Position numbers and translations under genes: made by a program. Below the pieces are notes generated by a model. The model saw nothing but the letters and a program-made list of their open reading frames with translations, made no database searches and was not told where the DNA came from. This document shows, piece by piece, positions 1 to 12,900 of a stretch of DNA of 64,000 nucleotides (positions are counted from its first letter, which is position 1; every line of letters starts with the position of its first letter). Origin of the DNA: Selaginella tamariscina (taxonomy: Eukaryota; Streptophyta; Lycopodiopsida; Selaginellales; Selaginellaceae); the NCBI GenBank assembly GCA_003024785.1, contig PUQB01000224.1, positions 124,001-188,000 on the forward strand, given 5' to 3'.

Positions 1-355
1 ACATAAGACAAGCAGATAGAACTTATATATTTGTCTATATACACACACATGTAGATTCCTTATCTTATGCAATTACATATATAAATATATTCAATATGTA
101 TGCGAGCTTGTTGGATACATGGATATAGTAGAGTAGAACACGGTGCAGCTGTCATCGTATCTAGTCGAGGATAAAGTAAGCACTTTACTAATACTACTGT
201 ACATTATCAATATCTAATCACTGCCTTATATATTAGCATGCTCTAAACATAGAAGGATCTCTCTATTTCATTGTGCTGTATTATGTATATTTGTGTATAT
301 ATATGTGTGTATACAATACACGTGTATGGGAGTGTAATATATGAAGTTGTAACAG
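1..355 (+). other. 5' flank or intron upstream of the IQD gene
   Basis: AT-rich sequence with CA/TA dinucleotide runs and no convincing coding frame. It ends in a plausible splice acceptor (GTAACAG, AG at 354-355) just before the first recognisable IQD exon. The usual short N-terminal IQD exon (Met-Gly-Lys-type start) was not found here, so it probably lies before the window. Confidence 0.5.
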
Positions 356-2467
356 AAGAAAAAGAGGGAAAGGAGAAGGTGGAGTTTTGGGAGGTCATCT
401 GCAAAGGATGCAGCTGCAATAGAGGCAGTGCGAAGCGGAGAGCACCATCATGTTAACAGTTTCGAGATGAACGAGGGCATGTCGTTTGACAAGGAGCAGA
501 GCAAGCATGCAATTGCCGTGGCTGCTGCTTCTGCTGCTGCTGCGGAGGCTGCAGTGGCTGCTGCACAGGCTGCTGCTGCAGTAGTTCGTCTCACCACAAA
601 CACAGGAGGATCGTTTCGTAGTACCATTGGCATTGAGGAATGGGCTGCTGTTATTATCCAGACTGCATTCCGTGGGTACTTGGTAAGTTGTCACATATGT
701 ATATGTATATGTTGGTGCATCACAATGGATATTATTGTTATGTACAGGCTAGGAGAGCACTGAGAGCGCTTAAAGGTGTGGTTAGATTGCAAGCATTGTT
801 TAGAGGCCACCTTGTTCGCAAGCAAGCAGCACTTACACTTCGTTGCATGCAAGCATTAGTGAAAGTTCAAGCCCATGTCCGCGCTAAACGTGTTAGAAAC
901 TCTGAGGAAGGCCAGGCTGTTCAACAGCAGCTTCTTTATCGCCGTCAACAGCAGCAGCAGCAAGTCCGACCAAGAAAATCCGTGGTAAGCTCTTGTTCAT
1001 CAATTGATTACTGGGTGTATGAGGGGCTGTAGGAATGTATGTTTTCATCCATAATGTCATACATTAACTGCTTTTGTTAATCTCTAGGATGGATGGGACT
1101 CAAGTATAACGAGGTTAGACGATTTGCAGACGAAATATGATCAGAGGCAGATAGGTGTGCTCAAACGTGAGAGAGCCATGGCTTATGTCTATGGGCAGCA
1201 GGTTCGTGTGTATGTATGACATGCATACATATAGATGCAATGCTGTGTCAAGGCTATATATGTACATGGGTGTAGTCAAGCAAGGGTAGTAACATAGAAA
1301 TCATTATATAAAAGCCCTTATATCAAACCGGGTGCACCACACATTTGTATTTAGCAGTAATGTGTGGGTACATACGCAGTTTTTGATGATGTTTTTTTTT
1401 TCAGAGAGGAGAGGATCTTGACATGAACTCGGAGACGCATCCATGGGAGTGGAGCTGGCTAGAGCGATGGATGGAAGCACATCCATGGGAGAACCCTCCA
1501 CTAGATGACTCAAGAAATGCCCCCGAGGCAGTTCTGCACGACAAGAGTTCCGATGGGAGTGCCAAAGTTGTTGAGGTTGATACCGGAAAGATGAGAATCC
1601 GTCGTCCCTGTAGAAAGTCCTCTGGTGAGTCTATATGCTGTGAAGGCGGTATGCTCATCCCCGACCAGCAGCCCCATTACTACGGTTCAAAGAGATATGA
1701 AGAGGTAAACTACCGTCACCGTGGTGGAGATTATAACGAGTTGAGGATGAGGAGGACAGTTTCATGTCGACTGCTAAAAGCAGCCCTGCATTGTCGAGTA
1801 CAGGCTCAAAAGCAGCCAAGAGCAACTCGNNNNNNNNNNNNNNNNNNNNNNNNNNNNNNNNNNNNNNNNNNNNNNNNNNNNNNNNNNNNNNNNNNNNNNN
1901 NNNNNNNNNNNNNNNNNNNNNNNNNNNNNNNNNNNNNNNNNNNNNNNNNNNNNNNNNNNNNNNNNNNNNNNNNNNNNNNNNNNNNNNNNNNNNNNNNNNN
2001 NNNNNNNNNNNNNNNNNNNNNNNNNNNNNNNNNNNNNNNNNNNNNNNNNNNNNNNNNNNNCAAGCTTCCATTACCGGTCCAACAGAAGTGATCAGGCTGA
2101 TGAAGTGTTTTATGACGAGTACGGTGGTTTGTACCCGAATTACATGGCTTCCACAAAGTCCACAAAGGCAAAGGCACGGTCGCAGAGCGCTCCCAAGCAG
2201 AGGCCGAGTTCAAGTGTTGTGGATAAACAGCAGGTTTCTAGGAAGAGAAACTCGCTTTCGGGACTGGACTTACGGACTGTCAATAGACAGCATAGACATA
2301 GTAACCTGCTGCATCAGCAGGCTCCGGTTCAGTCTCAGTCTCAAAGGCAGGTATCCCCCTTGAGGAGGAACAGTGCGTTTACTGGGCCTCTTTCATTGGA
2401 CCGATCGTGGATGAGCATGAAAGATGGATCAACAAATTCGGAGTTTAGAAGACCTTTCAGACCATGA
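356..2467 (+). CDS. IQ67-domain (IQD) calmodulin-binding protein, 5' partial
   Basis: IQD proteins are plant scaffolds that bind calmodulin through an IQ67 domain and associate with microtubules, plasma membrane or nucleus. Exons read as 356-682, 748-984, 1088-1201 and 1405-2467, all with GT-AG borders. Exon 1 here gives a basic [19 protein letters not shown] stretch, then an Ala-rich helix and [16 protein letters not shown], the first IQ motif. The intron after YL splits the IQ67 domain at the position conserved in plant IQDs. Exon 2 supplies two more IQ motifs ([32 protein letters not shown]) and a Gln run. Later come [16 protein letters not shown] and the C-terminal signature [20 protein letters not shown], ending in PFRP and TGA at 2465-2467. 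A 231-bp N gap interrupts the last exon. Just before the gap the likely frame shifts, near 1735-1745 (a better frame gives [14 protein letters not shown]), suggesting a one-base error. The first exon is outside the window. Confidence 0.92.
1830..2060. other. Assembly gap (231 N)
   Basis: A run of undetermined bases inside the last exon of the IQD gene. The flanking sequence on both sides is IQD-like, so the gap probably hides coding sequence and little else. Confidence 0.99.
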
Positions 2468-3084
2468 AGCTTGTTAAGTTACATTTTTCACGGCTTTTTA
2501 AGTATGTGTGTGATAGAAATTATGTTAAGCTTGATAGAATCTTTTTTGCACAGTTTGCACAGAACAAGAGACGGCAAATTTAACTTAAAAAAAAGAAACC
2601 ATGTTTCACGTTCCACTGTCGGAAGTAAACAATATTAACTTGAACTAGAATATCAGCGTATATGCGATATATTGTTTTTTAGCATACAAACACGCACGCA
2701 CGCATACACAATAATGTATATAGAAGTTCCTGTGTATGAGACCCCGAAAAACGTCATGGAGAGAACTGGGACTATATACTGTGTATATAAGCAGGGTTCT
2801 GAATGAATAAAGCTATCTCAACTCTTTCAATTTCATCAGCTTTCAAAACATAACTTTTACTAGTTACTTTGTAATACACACACATGCATATGTTCAAGGC
2901 TGGACGGTGTTTCCGGTTTCTCAAGGCTTGAACATTCTCTCTGTGGTCACTGCACTGTACAATTGGGTTCATCCTCACACATACTATTCATATACATATT
3001 TGTATAGCATAATTTTCAAATGATTATGTTATATAATTTCTTATTACATATGCATATCCTGTGTGCGTGACAGAGTTGAAAAAG
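2468..3084. other. 3' flank of the IQD gene
   Basis: No gene seen. It holds the probable 3' UTR, a CA/CG-rich simple stretch near 2690-2710, and a short dispersed repeat at about 2880-2990 that recurs inverted at 31200-31330. Confidence 0.5.
2880..2990 (+). repeat. Short dispersed repeat, copy 1
   Basis: The block beginning near ATGTTCAAGGCTGGACGGTG and running through the phrase TTGGGTTCATCCTCAC reappears as its reverse complement at about 31200-31330, downstream of the sHSP gene. Similarity is read by eye. No protein is encoded in it. It looks like part of a small MITE-like family. Confidence 0.6.
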
Positions 3085-5485
3085 GTTTGAGTGGCCAAAT
3101 TAAATTCTAAACCTAGGGTTAGTACTTAGTGAGGACATATTGTGCAACACAAGTGTTTTTTAAATAAACCTCCCTAAGGCTGCTAAATTTGAATAATCAT
3201 AATTACACGACCTTTTTAAGTGCCTCGTGAATGGGTTCTTGATAATGATCTTAAGTTGTTTAACCCTTGGATCCCAAGGAGAACAACTCCCCCTGCCAAT
3301 AGCATATACAATTACGAGACCTAACCTCCCTTGAGCATATGCCTAAGGCTTAGCATTTAGATGTGAGCACAAACATGCCTACTTGCTAGAGTATTTAACT
3401 CCTTGGTATTAAGCCTATAAGACAACCTTAAAGGGGGTGCCTTGTGCGTTGTATCATAGTTTAGTGTCACATCTTCATGTGACATTATTTTCAAGATGTG
3501 GGTTATCTTGCTATAACCCTCAAATTCAAGGGTTATACCTGGTGCCACAAATGTGGTTCATATATGTCACTTTTAAAACCCCTCTGTGAACCCTCAAGAA
3601 CTTAGTAAAGAGAAAATGTCAATTAAGAACCCAAGCCCATAGCTAGACAAGGACACAAATGTGCCCTATTTAACTGCAAGTGCTGCTCTTAGCTTTACTT
3701 AAGAGGCTGGAGACATGCCTCAACTTCTGATCCTCGGAACGTGCACTCCGACAAGACCTCCCAAGCATGGATTAGCCATCGTTAATGATAAGCTACCCTG
3801 AAAGTTTGGAAGTTAAGGTGGCACAGTAAAGGGTTGTGTCTTGACGACACAAGTTAGAGCTTGCACCGGTAGAAGAATAATGAACTCAATCATGAACCCA
3901 TGAACTCTCATTACATATCCTACTTAATATATGTGATAGAGGCCTCACCCCATGTTTTCTTATTTTGTAAGTGGGCTAGCACGGAATATCATTTTTAATA
4001 GGAATATACTTGGTGAGTTTAATTCGATATGCCGAACTCACCAAAAATTAATCAATAACTCAAGTGGGACATAGAAAACAAGGATAAAAGTTTTTTAGAT
4101 GGAAGTGTTACCTTTGCCTAGAGTTTTTTATAAGTACCTAATAATACTTGCCGAACCATAATTAAATACTCAAGTGCACTAAATAGACATGTTTTTTCAA
4201 AAAACACTCTCTCCACCTTTTAAAATTTAAACATCCTTGTTGAAGAGTAGATAATGTTAGAAAAAATTAATTTTTTAGTATTTCGAGGTGTCGTTCAAGG
4301 ACTAATAGGAATCGTGAATCAACGTTTGATTCATCTAATTGATTTAGTAAGATATTATCTTTCAAATTAATGTTATCATGTCACTAAAGCACTACACTAA
4401 CTTCATGTTTCAATTATATCTCATAACTCAGAAGAATTCCCCAAACATTAATATGATATTTAATTCAGTACGTTAAACTAAGATATACTATTCATTCTGA
4501 ACACCTAATAATCCCACAAAGTTTTACATTGCTCTCCAAGCAATGTATTGAGAAACTTTTTTTCATTTCTTAAGTAACTTGAAAACTGTGTTTCAAGTTA
4601 CAATACTAAAGTACTACCTTAGTAAAGCATTAGAGTCAAATCTCTTATTTAAATCTTTTTATTGCATGATTATGGCCACCCTATGTGATCATAACCAAGT
4701 CTCAATATTGAGCGTTCCAATCTCAATATTTAATAAATATTACCATATCTTGCTAAGTCATTTCTAACTAATCTTAAAAGACTGTCATAAATACTTTCAA
4801 AGTTTAGAGTATAAATATCTTAACAAATGAGGTGATAGGAAACCTCAAATTCTCAAACCGAATACCAAATGATATGTTAGGGACCTTGAATCACGATCAT
4901 TAAGAAGGGAGACCATCCTTTTGAACTAATTTAGCAACTCGATATTACACTCGCGAATATTGAACCAAACTCAAAGAACATTATTAATCTTAAGATATAA
5001 CCAACAATGAACCTAAGGAACACCATCAAATCTTGAGTTATGAAAAGTTTTACTTTTCAATATTTCAAAGGACTGAAAATACATACTTTGTATGTTCTTT
5101 AATTGTTCACATTTGTGATCATAATGTAGAATCAAGAAATTAACTTTTTAAATAACTGTATTTGATTTCAAAATGAAGTTGATACCAAAAATCAACACCA
5201 ATTTTTAAATCCCACCAGATATTGACTTATCTAAAGAGGTACATGCACCAAAACCTTTATATAATTGAATGTTCCCACATCACGAACATTCTCAATATAT
5301 TTAATAAAACTAACAAGTTTTCTTACCTAGTTTTTGAGCAAAATGAAGATCCTCAGCTTAATGCTCTTATTAACAAAGGAATCATCTTTGTTCAAGAGAT
5401 TAAAAATTAAAGTAATCAATTCCCACATTGTAAACAATATTAAAGATTTCAAGCTTAAAGAGTTAACAATGAAATGCATAAGTAT
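3085..5485 (-). mobile_element. Old, degenerate copy of the large-LTR retroelement family (minus strand)
   Basis: Fossil. Positions about 3085-4200 are a diverged reverse complement of the LTR at 5486-7254 (same order of phrases such as GAGACCTAACCTCCCTTG). Positions about 4255-5485 match, in reverse order, internal sequence of the complete element around 45640-46315. One LTR is recognisable and the other is absent. The divergence is clearly greater than between the other copies, so this is the oldest insertion of the family here. The younger plus-strand copy is inserted at its right edge. Confidence 0.75.
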
Positions 5486-8158
5486 TGTCATAGTTTTTAC
5501 TATGACTCGACCCTTTACTTTGGACGTTGATTGTTGTTACTTACTGTACTATGTTGACAACCCTAGATGTAGTGAGAAACAACCCCGCTTAGTGCACTTA
5601 GGTGTTTAGGGGTAGTCCGGCCGGCTATCTTTAGATGTCGCGAGAAACTCTAAGCGAAGGTAGCACTTACCTTTAGAAAACCCACCCCCGATTTTGACGT
5701 CCTAGTTAAGATGAGTTTGGCATGTTAAATAGGGTTAGGAACACCCCTAGGGTTGCCCTAACCCACGCCCTAAAACCCCCACCCCCTTGGTTAGGGTTTA
5801 GGGTAGGGTTAGTGTGCAAACTCATCTCATTAATAAGGGGTGAATTTAGTGCCAGCCCACTACACAAACAGGAAAAGAGGGGGGGGGGGGCTCCGTCACA
5901 TAAATAAGGTAGAGTATATGTAGGAGAGCTCCTGGGTTCATGAATGAGTTCGTTGCTCTTCTGCCGGTGCAAGCTTCAGCTTGTGTCGTTAAGGTACAAC
6001 CCTCTGTTGTGCCGCCCTAACTTCCAGATGCCAGGGGTACGTCCCACCTTCGGGGTAGCTTACCCTTAACGTTGGCGAATCCATGCCTGGGAGGTCTTGT
6101 CGGATGCACGTTCCAAGAGGCAGAGGTTGAGGCTTGTCTCCAGCCTCCTCCACGTCAAGCTAGGAGCACACTCACAGCTAACAAGGCACATCGTGTCCTT
6201 GTCCAACTGTGGGCGTGGGATCTTGTTTGACAGGTTCACTTACCTGTTCTGAGGGTATTGAGGGGTTCTAGAGTTGGCATTTAGGAGCCACGTTTGTGGC
6301 ACTTGGTGCAACTCTTGAATCTAAGGGCTATGGCATGATAGCCCACATCGGAAGGCAGTGTCACATGGAGATGTGACACTGGGCTAAACGTCACATGGTA
6401 CAACGCCTAGGCACGCCCTTTGGGGTTATGTCATGGGCTTGTCGCCAAGGGGTTGGATACTCTAGCAAACAGGCATGCTTGTGCTTGCACTAGGGTGCTA
6501 AGCCTTGGGCATCCTCAAGGGAGGTTAGGTCTCATAACTAGGTGTGCTTTGGCACACTTGGCTAGGGGAGTGTTCTCCTTGGAATTCAAGGGTTGAACAA
6601 CCTAAGCATGTTAGCAGGAGCCCTTTCGTGAGGCACTCGCAAGGTCATGTGCTTAGGGTTATCCCAAACCTAGCCTTAGGGAGTTTGCTTAGCAGAACAC
6701 TCGTGTCCGCCTACGGCGCACACTCGTGTCCTCACTAAGTACTAGCCCTAGGTCTAGGGTATAACTTGGCCACTCAAACCCTTAGGGGTTAGTCGTGGTT
6801 CAGGGTACCCCTTGTCGCCCTAAAGGGGTTGTACTCCCGGATGAGGGTGATTCCTCAAGGGGTAAGTGACGATGCCTTAGCTCTGTCAGGGGTATGTGTG
6901 GAACACACGTCTCCTTGATGGGGGTTAGGGCATGAGCCTGTCTAGGTCTTCTAGGGCAAGACCCTAAGTCAACTAGGGTTATCCCTCAAGGGTTTTGGGG
7001 GTAGACACTCTAGGGAGACTTAGGCTAAACCCTAAGTCAACTAGGGTTATCCCTCAAGGGTTCTGGGGGTAGACATTCTAGGGAGACTTAGGCTAAACCC
7101 TAAGTCTCCTGTCCACTTGGGCATTAGAGTCTAACCCTAGGGGTCGTTGGGGTTGTTCTGGGAAACTTAGCGTTGCTCACACAGGGTGATGACGCCGAAT
7201 GGCCACTGAGCCACGTGTTGCCACGTGTTGGCCCTTTGGGTTAAAACTCTGACAATTGGTATCGGAGCCTATTCTCTACGGTCAGTAGGACTACCTAAAG
7301 TGTAGTGTATTTTAGGGTTTAGTTAGTTCTAAATTCTTGAAGTACTCTATCACTTTCGGCTAATGTCTGAATTCTGCGTGGAGAGTTGGTCCTGAGATCT
7401 ATAACTCTTCAGAGTACACCTACTTCATAAGTGGGTGTGGGTTATGGACTTAGAAGGTAGCACTTGGAAGTCAGCTTCCAAGTTGTATGCCAGGTTATTT
7501 TACCTTATGGTTGTCCAGGTTACTTTACCATTTACTTCCACAAGACAAGGCATGTTAGTTTGTTCTGGCTTACAAACTAAGTCTTGTGAGATGGGCCTTG
7601 TGATATCCTATTCTACACATTATTGAAAATTTTTCTTTTTCTTTAAGGTGTTTGAATTTGGGATAACACATGATTTGAGAAATGACATGTCCATTGAGTT
7701 TTGGCTTAGGTCAAGATTCAATATCGTTAACAATAGTGTTCAAACGGGGAAAGACTTATGTTCAGAAGTGCATCTTTGACTTCGGGAGAAGGGGCATATT
7801 CAAACATAAGAATGAACACTACATTTTGACATAAAGTGTAAAATAAGCTCTTATTATAGTGCATGTTTCCGAGAGTGTAACTCTAGAAGCAGACTATGGT
7901 GATGAACTTATAATACAACGGAATGTCAAATATTAACATATGATGAATATGTTAAGCAGTTGGTTCGAAGATCCAATGTAATCAAAGTATTGTCCGATGG
8001 ACGTAATACTTTGATGACGTAGCTGCAAGTAACATTAGGTGAAATAGTTTATAAGTTCAAGTCGTTTGATTTGAACAAAGTACAACTTGAAACTTAGTTG
8101 GTTGTAAGCGTGCACTTTGTATTCAAGTTAGCTAACTCAACTAACTTGATTATGAAGT
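5486..8158 (+). mobile_element. Large-LTR retroelement, 5' LTR plus partial internal region
   Basis: Fossil, 5' half only. The LTR spans 5486-7254 (about 1.77 kb) with ends TGTCA...TGACA. It is followed at 7257-7269 by TGGTATCGGAGCC, a near match to the plant initiator tRNA-Met primer-binding site. The internal part to about 8158 runs parallel to 44568 onward of the complete copy and then stops matching. No 3' LTR was found in the window. The LTR holds a run of about ten G near 5880, a TATA-like CATAAATAAG shortly after it, and two copies of a 68-bp repeat at 6961-7096. Confidence 0.88.
7257..7269 (+). other. Primer-binding site (initiator tRNA-Met type)
   Basis: TGGTATCGGAGCC lies two bases after the LTR end. 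It differs by one base from the common plant retroelement primer site TGGTATCAGAGCC. The same site follows the LTR ending at 44567. Confidence 0.85.
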
Positions 8159-8189
8159 TATCATACACATATGTGTGTAATGCATGGAT

Positions 8190-8345
8190 ATAAATGAAGG
8201 ATTAATTTGTTAATTAATTAATATTTAAGACTTAATAATATATTTATTAAATAATTAATTAATAATTAAAACTTAAGTATTAATTAGCAATTTATTTATA
8301 TTCCCATTTTCATGTATCATACCCATTTTAATTACAACATACATA
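8190..8345. mobile_element. MITE fragment, family M (copy 1)
   Basis: An AT-rich stretch ending in CCCATTTTAATTACAACATA. This end matches, up to orientation, the terminal inverted repeat of the complete M element at 33557-33800 and copies at about 42556-42725 and 52140-52312. Only one end is clear here. Non-coding. Confidence 0.6.
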
Positions 8346-8349
8346 AATT

Positions 8350-9245
8350 TTCATGTGACAACAACGGAGGAGAATTTATGTCAATTGCATTTATAGCTTA
8401 TTGTAGTTAGAGATAAGTTGTTGTGCCTCATACTTAGGAGCAAAACAGTGTAACGGAGAGAATGAATAGGACCTTAGTGGAGTGTGCTTGTAGTATGCTC
8501 CAAGATCCTCCGCCAAACATATTGGTGTGAAGCAGTAATAACAATTGCTTATCTCTGCAACTGAGCTCTGACTATTGCTATGGAGTAGGGCAAAACACCA
8601 AAGGAGCTATGGAGGCTAGATGTCTCTAGCTTAAAGGTTTTTGGCTACATGGTGTACGCCCTCGTACCTAAGGATGTGAGGCACCCCAAGTCTAAACCCA
8701 CCACTCCTTGGCTATAGTGAGGAGAGCAAGGCCTGGAAGCTCTTCAATCTCAATACACACAAGTTGATCATTGCTAGACACATTATTTTTGACAAGTCCC
8801 AAACTTATTATAATCGAACAAAACAACCAAAGCAAGATGGATATAAGAGTGATGACACTTCAGATTTGGAGTTTTTACCAATAGGATAGCCAAGGGGAGC
8901 AAGGCCAATACATTCAAGAGGAGCATGGATGAATCAGATGTTAGGAGGAGTAGGGTTATAAATTGGCATTCTAGCGATCAACCTTCTTCTAGTTATAATC
9001 CTCTAGTTAGTAGCAACAGGAGCTGAGTGTTCTTGCAGCCCTAGCTTTAGCACCTTGTTGTTCCTCTCATATTCCCATCCACACGAAGAGCGATCAGAAT
9101 TACCATGAACAGATGATTATGCACCTTGGAGTTGGTCAATGTATTTATCAAACCGTTAGCACTAGCTCTATTCGAAACCACAGAGATTCACTGGGAGTTC
9201 ATAAATATCCTAACAATCACGCCTCAGGGGAGTGTTGATATATAG
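8350..9245 (+). mobile_element. Ty1/Copia integrase-region fossil
   Basis: Fossil, broken many times. It includes the Copia integrase phrase VTERMNRTLVECACSML near 8450 and, further on, remnants of the region where Copia integrase usually reads VFGC. Near 9225-9232 a purine-rich GGGGAGTG precedes TTGATATATAG, which looks like a polypurine tract at the start of a 3' LTR. No second LTR was found. It may or may not belong to the LTR element on its left. Confidence 0.75.
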
Positions 9246-9923
9246 TACATCTGTACGACATAATATAATAAAACCTCTATTCACTTACGGAGTTGGTCCG
9301 GTTTTTAATAAGGAGTTGTGAAGATTTTCATTAGGTCATAAACTATGAAATCACAGTCACTAATCACAGATCATATGTATATAATACAGACGTACGTTAT
9401 ACATAATATAGAGTTTTTTATTTCGAATTCCTTTGTTTATTCTACACTTGTGAAGGTGGCAAATCCAATACGCAAAATTGGTGACTACTGATCAATTAGT
9501 CCACAAAACAAGGTTATACGATTCAATTTGTCAAACTGGTTGTTACATTGTCTACTAAACCACTTAATCAAGTGTAATATCGAGAAAAGCTAACTTAAAC
9601 ACTAAAATAATTTCTCATGCATATATGTTGGAATTAAGCTGACTGTATATACAGTCACAAACTACAAAACTTTATAAATATACACGTATGCACGCAAACG
9701 CGCTCACACACACACATGTATATAGTTTAAAAATAAATGAAAAACATTTTATTAAGCAGATATATAATATGATATTTAAGAGTAAATTAAATCTATGTTG
9801 TGTACTGCTTAAATTGACATGATTATGAGCAACAACTTATATACATAAGTGGACCACATAATTACAACCATCATTTTTTATATACAAAAAATTTATAAAT
9901 TTGTAGCGTGAGAGTAGTTTGGT
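9246..9923. other. Intergenic stretch, 3' side of the TPR-CHAT gene
   Basis: AT-rich, with a CA-rich simple repeat near 9700-9720. No coding frame or RNA gene recognised. The right part probably contains the 3' UTR of the minus-strand gene ending at 9924. Confidence 0.4.
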
Positions 9924-12900
9924 TCATGAGCTTGTTAGAAGAGGGAAGGGAAGTTTAGTGGAGCAACAGCCAGAGATAGTGAATGGTGCCCACGTTATGA
10001 CATGGTAAGCTGGTCCACCATAAACCTCGTGCTCTTCACTTAGCATTTGCACAATTGCCAGCTGAAGGGCCTCCGCAATCTCTGTGCCTTGGAGGAGCTT
10101 GCGTAAAACAGGTCAATCAGCTTGCTTGTATCATCATCATCATCAACATCCCACAGCGAAACCACCACGCTAGGAACCCCACACATGTGGAAAGACCTCG
10201 GAAGTGCTAGAATTCCTTCAGCGGATTTGCGTCCAACACCAGTAGAGCAAGCGGTCAAGATGGCTCCACATGCCTTCATCCCCTGGCAATGCTGCACTAT
10301 TTCCTGCCCAAGTAGTTTCTCCGTCTCGTTTGCAGCAATGAGAGCTCTAACAACACGGCGACGCCTAGTTGAACTGTCTCGAGGTTTTCCCAAGTGGACC
10401 TTGTTAGTTGCTAATAGCAATGCACCTTCTGGGAACTGATCTGAGTCGACAATGCCGTGACATGCAATGTGGATCCAGTGACTCGATGGCAGTTTGTCCA
10501 GAACTGCTTGTTTCGTGGCACTTTGACTGTGGAGAACGTTCACTTTGCACTTGGTTTTTTCCAAGAGGACACTCGACACCGAGTGAGCTTCTTCTGATGC
10601 AAACCCCAGGTCGTTTGTAGGATCTCCCACAACCAATGAGTATGGTTCATCATGTTCAATTTTTTCTTCCAGTTCCACTTTTCTCCTCTCGCACATGCCC
10701 AACATTCTCAGTGATGCTATGGTAGCGATTGCATACTCCTGAATCAGAAACAATCCCGTTAATTCATCCAATAGAAAGTTGAACGGTATTGTGGACGTCT
10801 CCTGCAAACAACATATCTTTGAGCGGAGTATTCTAGTATCTGTGAACGTACCTTTGATGGAACAAAGATAATCTTCTTGGGCTTGACATCCCTGAGCTCT
10901 GCTTTAAATGGCTCTATCAACAACCGATGTAGCGTCTGAAAATAATCTTTAAACTCAGGATCGGACATACTTTTGTTGATAATGTCCTCGACAGTTGCCG
11001 TAAAGATCACATGATCTGCTCTTACTTCTTGATAATGAGCAAGTAGCTTGTTGGCATGCAACCCGGGATGCACAAAGAAAGTGACGAAAATCCAATCTCC
11101 GCTCGTCACCTTGTATTGATTAATGACTATAACCACCACCTGGTCACCGGCCATACGAAAAGAAGCTGCAATCTCTTCCAATGCTTGACTATCATCCATA
11201 TCAAACACAGCCAGTTCCTTCAAGTAGCTCTCCCGGTCTTGTGTTCTGAGAGTGTACATAAAGTCACGGGTTCTTTGCCTCTCGGACCAGATTAGAGACT
11301 TATCAGCGTCTTCGCTTGCTATTAAAGCCAGCTGGAGCTTCTGAAACCTTGGATAATACATGTCCAAATACTGGATTCGACCATCGCTGAATAGCTCAAA
11401 GTTGGCATCATCTTGGGAGAAGGCCTGAATTCCAGAGTAAGAACATTTAATGCTTATTTCCTATTTTGAACTACCTTGAGACTCTCTTCCATTTTCTCAA
11501 TGGCATGCGATTGCCACCCTAGTGCTTCAAATCCTTCCGCATGGTACCAGTAAGCCTCGAAGAGGAAGTAAGGAGATCCCACTTCAGCTTTTTCAAAAGC
11601 TATGGCTGCTGTAACAACGGACTCCATTATTTCTGCTAGTGATTTCTCTACGACTTCACTCTTTCTGCTACTGTTACAGTAGTCTCTCTCGTAGTACCGT
11701 GCACAAAGCTTCACCAGCTGGATGAGTGTGTAGGCGGTGTGAACCGGGTGGACATTTAGCATGTGTGCACATGCAGTTTCGGCTTCCTCCAGTTTGAACT
11801 CAAGAACAAGTGACCTGAAATGATAGAAAAGCAAGAGAAAGTCTTCGGGATAGTTTGCGGTTGAACAATGATGAATAAGACTGCATCGACAGATCAGAAA
11901 AGGTTCCAAGAGCTCATACTTATTACTTACCCCTGAGCTTCTTCCTCATAATGATTGACCTGTTGCCGTGCAGAGGCTGAAATGTGGTTCATGTAGTGAT
12001 TCTCAATGGAGGACAAAGGTAGTTGTTCATCTGTAGTGAAGTACCTACATAAATAGATAAGTAAATAAGTTTTCCTCAAACAACGGTGTAGAATACCTGT
12101 AGAAAACCCCATCAGAGTCTTCAACAAGCCCAGAGGATATTGTTACGTCAATGCATTTTCTAAGCTCTTCGTGACTGTGTCCGATGCGATTGTGTATGTC
12201 CAAATAACTTTGAGTGGACCCGTTTATCCACTTGACAAGAGCCTCAAGGCACAACAAATTTGGACAACTTTGAAGAGTCAGATTGCTCAGCTGCTCCTTA
12301 AGTTGGTGCATCTTACTATACTTTCGACTCGGTTGCAAGGCCTCAAACAAATGGACGCTAGTCTGAATTATAAAGTGTTCATTATGACTCATAAATGCGT
12401 AGTCTTTCGCTCTTTCCAGCAGTTCCAGCTTCTCGGTAGTCTCATCAGTTGCAATAGCCAAATGGAGTGCTGCCATTACTTTTAAAGCTGATGTTCTTGC
12501 ATGCCTTAAACATCTTTTTAGAAACTCCTTATCATAGCTTTTTGAAGAGACTGGAATGTCTGGGATGGTAGCTGCACCTGAACAGTAATACGCTGCCCAT
12601 GCATCTGGATCTTCTCCATCGCTACCGTTTTCACAGAAGCTCGAGGAAAGTATATAAACGCCTTGTCCACTTCTAATCTCTCCTTGAGTACACTTAACAT
12701 CTGTGCAGACTTATGGAAACATGTCCAATGGCCTGCCTTTATCGATATTTGTTGGCATAAGACCAAAGAGTCAATATCGACCTCGTTCTGCCAAAACCTG
12801 TCCAGAGCTTCTTCAAAATGAGGCCGAGGATCCACGAAGATGTTGTCTTCTTGTAGCTTGATGATCCTCCCGTGGAAATACATATTATATGCAAAGAATG

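Noticed and set aside
6544-6738. Open frames in the large LTRs (also 48909-49127, 43376-43579, 48341-48622) as genes
   Set aside because: They lie wholly inside LTR sequence, differ in length among copies and show no domain. They are chance frames in GC-richer LTR DNA.
6960-7130. TTTAGGG/CCCTAAA-like text as an interstitial telomere
   Set aside because: The motif occurs scattered within a 68-bp LTR repeat, not as consecutive heptamers.
10040-10807. Separase (ESP1) in place of a CHAT protein
   Set aside because: The motifs are HIACHG and LTACSTG with a VSLWDVDD strand, which fit CHAT better than the separase signatures, and the protein is much shorter than plant separases.
12171-12485. Plus-strand open frames across the CHAT region (also 10122-10439, 13960-14513) as antisense genes
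   Set aside because: They are shadows of well-supported minus-strand exons with spliced, conserved protein text.
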